A stretch of 5,316 nucleotides of DNA from an uncultured Clostridia bacterium (GTDB lineage: Bacteria; Bacillota; Clostridia; Christensenellales; Borkfalkiaceae): contig CANRFD010000092.1 of assembly GCA_947629845.1 (NCBI GenBank), positions 1 through 5,316 on the forward strand, read 5' to 3'. Shown here one piece after another: positions 4,932 to 5,316 of this stretch. Made by a program: the position numbers and the translations under genes. Below the pieces are notes generated by a model, which saw only the letters and a program-made list of their open reading frames with translations, was not told the DNA's origin and ran no database searches. Each line of letters starts with the position of its first letter. Within the stretch, counting starts at the first letter, position 1.

Positions 4932-5316
4932 GCTATACCTACAATCCCAAATCGCCCTTTGCGACGAAGGCGCTCGAGGACGTCTCTCTCACGATCGAGG
5001 AGGGGGAGTTCTTCGGCATCATCGGGCACACGGGGAGCGGAAAGTCCACCTTTGTGCAGCACCTGAACGGGCTCATCCGCCTGCCTTCCTCGCTTAAGCG
5101 CTATAAAAAGCCCAAGGCGAAGAAGGGGCAGCCCGCGCCCGTCCTTCCCGCCCTCCGCGTGGGGGACTTCGACCTCGCCTCGCGCAAGACGGATTTCCGC
5201 GCCCTCCGCCAAAAGGTGGGCATGGTGTTCCAATACCCCGAATACCAGCTCTTCGCCGAGACGGTGAAGGAGGACGTCGCCTACGGGCTGAAAAACTTTT
5301 CGCAAAAAAAACTCAC
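4907..5316 (+). CDS. ecfA2: Energy-coupling factor transporter ATPase EcfA2 (partial, runs off the right edge)
   Basis: The first 136 residues of the second ECF ATPase. It starts at GTG 4907, eight nt after a strong GGAGGAG site (4892-4898) inside the end of ecfA1, in a different frame; translation is probably coupled. The start RIVAEHLSYTYNPKSPFATKAL is typical of EcfA2, whose second strand carries a longer Y-x-P-x-(S/T)PF-x(3)-AL segment. Walker A is GHTGSGKST (40-48). The Q-loop FQYPEYQLF (108-116) has the EcfA2-style aromatic and QLF. Between NGL (54-56) and the Q-loop lies a Lys/Pro-rich stretch (SSLKRYKKPKAKKGQPAPV) that is longer than in the EcfA2 proteins I remember, by roughly 17 residues. 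Signature, Walker B and the C-terminal domain lie beyond the window, and EcfT is expected after them. Confidence 0.92.
   Translation, partial: MRIVAEHLSYTYNPKSPFATKALEDVSLTIEEGEFFGIIGHTGSGKSTFVQHLNGLIRLPSSLKRYKKPKAKKGQPAPVLPALRVGDFDLASRKTDFRALRQKVGMVFQYPEYQLFAETVKEDVAYGLKNFSQKKL

Noticed and set aside
4041..5305. Minus-strand open frames opposite ecfA1 and ecfA2 (246 and 313 codons).
   Set aside because: They are complements of GC-rich ABC ATPase genes with complete motifs on the plus strand, and have no own domain or start signal.

Overview
The window looks like a piece of a moderately GC-rich Clostridia-type (Bacillota) chromosome, probably from an uncultured gut commensal. Reasons: a lipoprotein with BspA-type leucine-rich repeats, strong AGGAG Shine-Dalgarno sites, sigma-A promoters with 17-nt spacers, and an EcfA1/EcfA2 pair of the Bacillota type. 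The lineage is an inference from gene content and style; no rRNA or other marker is present.

Layout. Positions 2-130 are the 3' end of thrS (threonyl-tRNA synthetase), closed by a GC-rich hairpin (152-177). Next comes copy A of a roughly 90-bp dispersed element (178-268). A promoter (312-340) then starts a roughly 145-nt structured transcript: a nested rod-like hairpin (351-430), a possible antiterminator (436-474) and a rho-independent terminator (458-491). All of this lies before the RBS and ATG (525) of a 677-residue BspA-like leucine-rich-repeat lipoprotein (525-2558). That gene contains a 113-residue tandem duplication. A gene-free spacer (2559-2767) holds two identical 24-nt GC hairpins around copy B of the dispersed element, then a perfect 24-bp tandem duplication. 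The convergent minus-strand gene (3886-2768) encodes a 372-residue GNAT-fold protein of the YghO-like family. A 211-bp divergent intergenic region carries a good promoter for each side. On the plus strand follow ecfA1 (4098-4931) and the start of ecfA2 (4907 to the window edge), the two ATPases of an energy-coupling factor vitamin/metal importer. They overlap by 25 nt and are surely co-transcribed.

How the parts relate. The four transcription units (thrS, lipoprotein, GNAT protein, ecf operon) have no evident shared pathway. EcfA1 and EcfA2 act together as a heterodimer; EcfT would be expected downstream, outside the window. The most unusual region is 312-524. Its promoter, rod-like RNA, overlapping antiterminator and terminator helices, and a loop complementary to the downstream ribosome-binding region fit either an attenuator leader controlling the lipoprotein or a free small RNA. 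I could not match it to a known riboswitch class. The second unusual item is the dispersed element, which can fold into a conserved three-way-junction shape and sits next to terminator hairpins at both sites.
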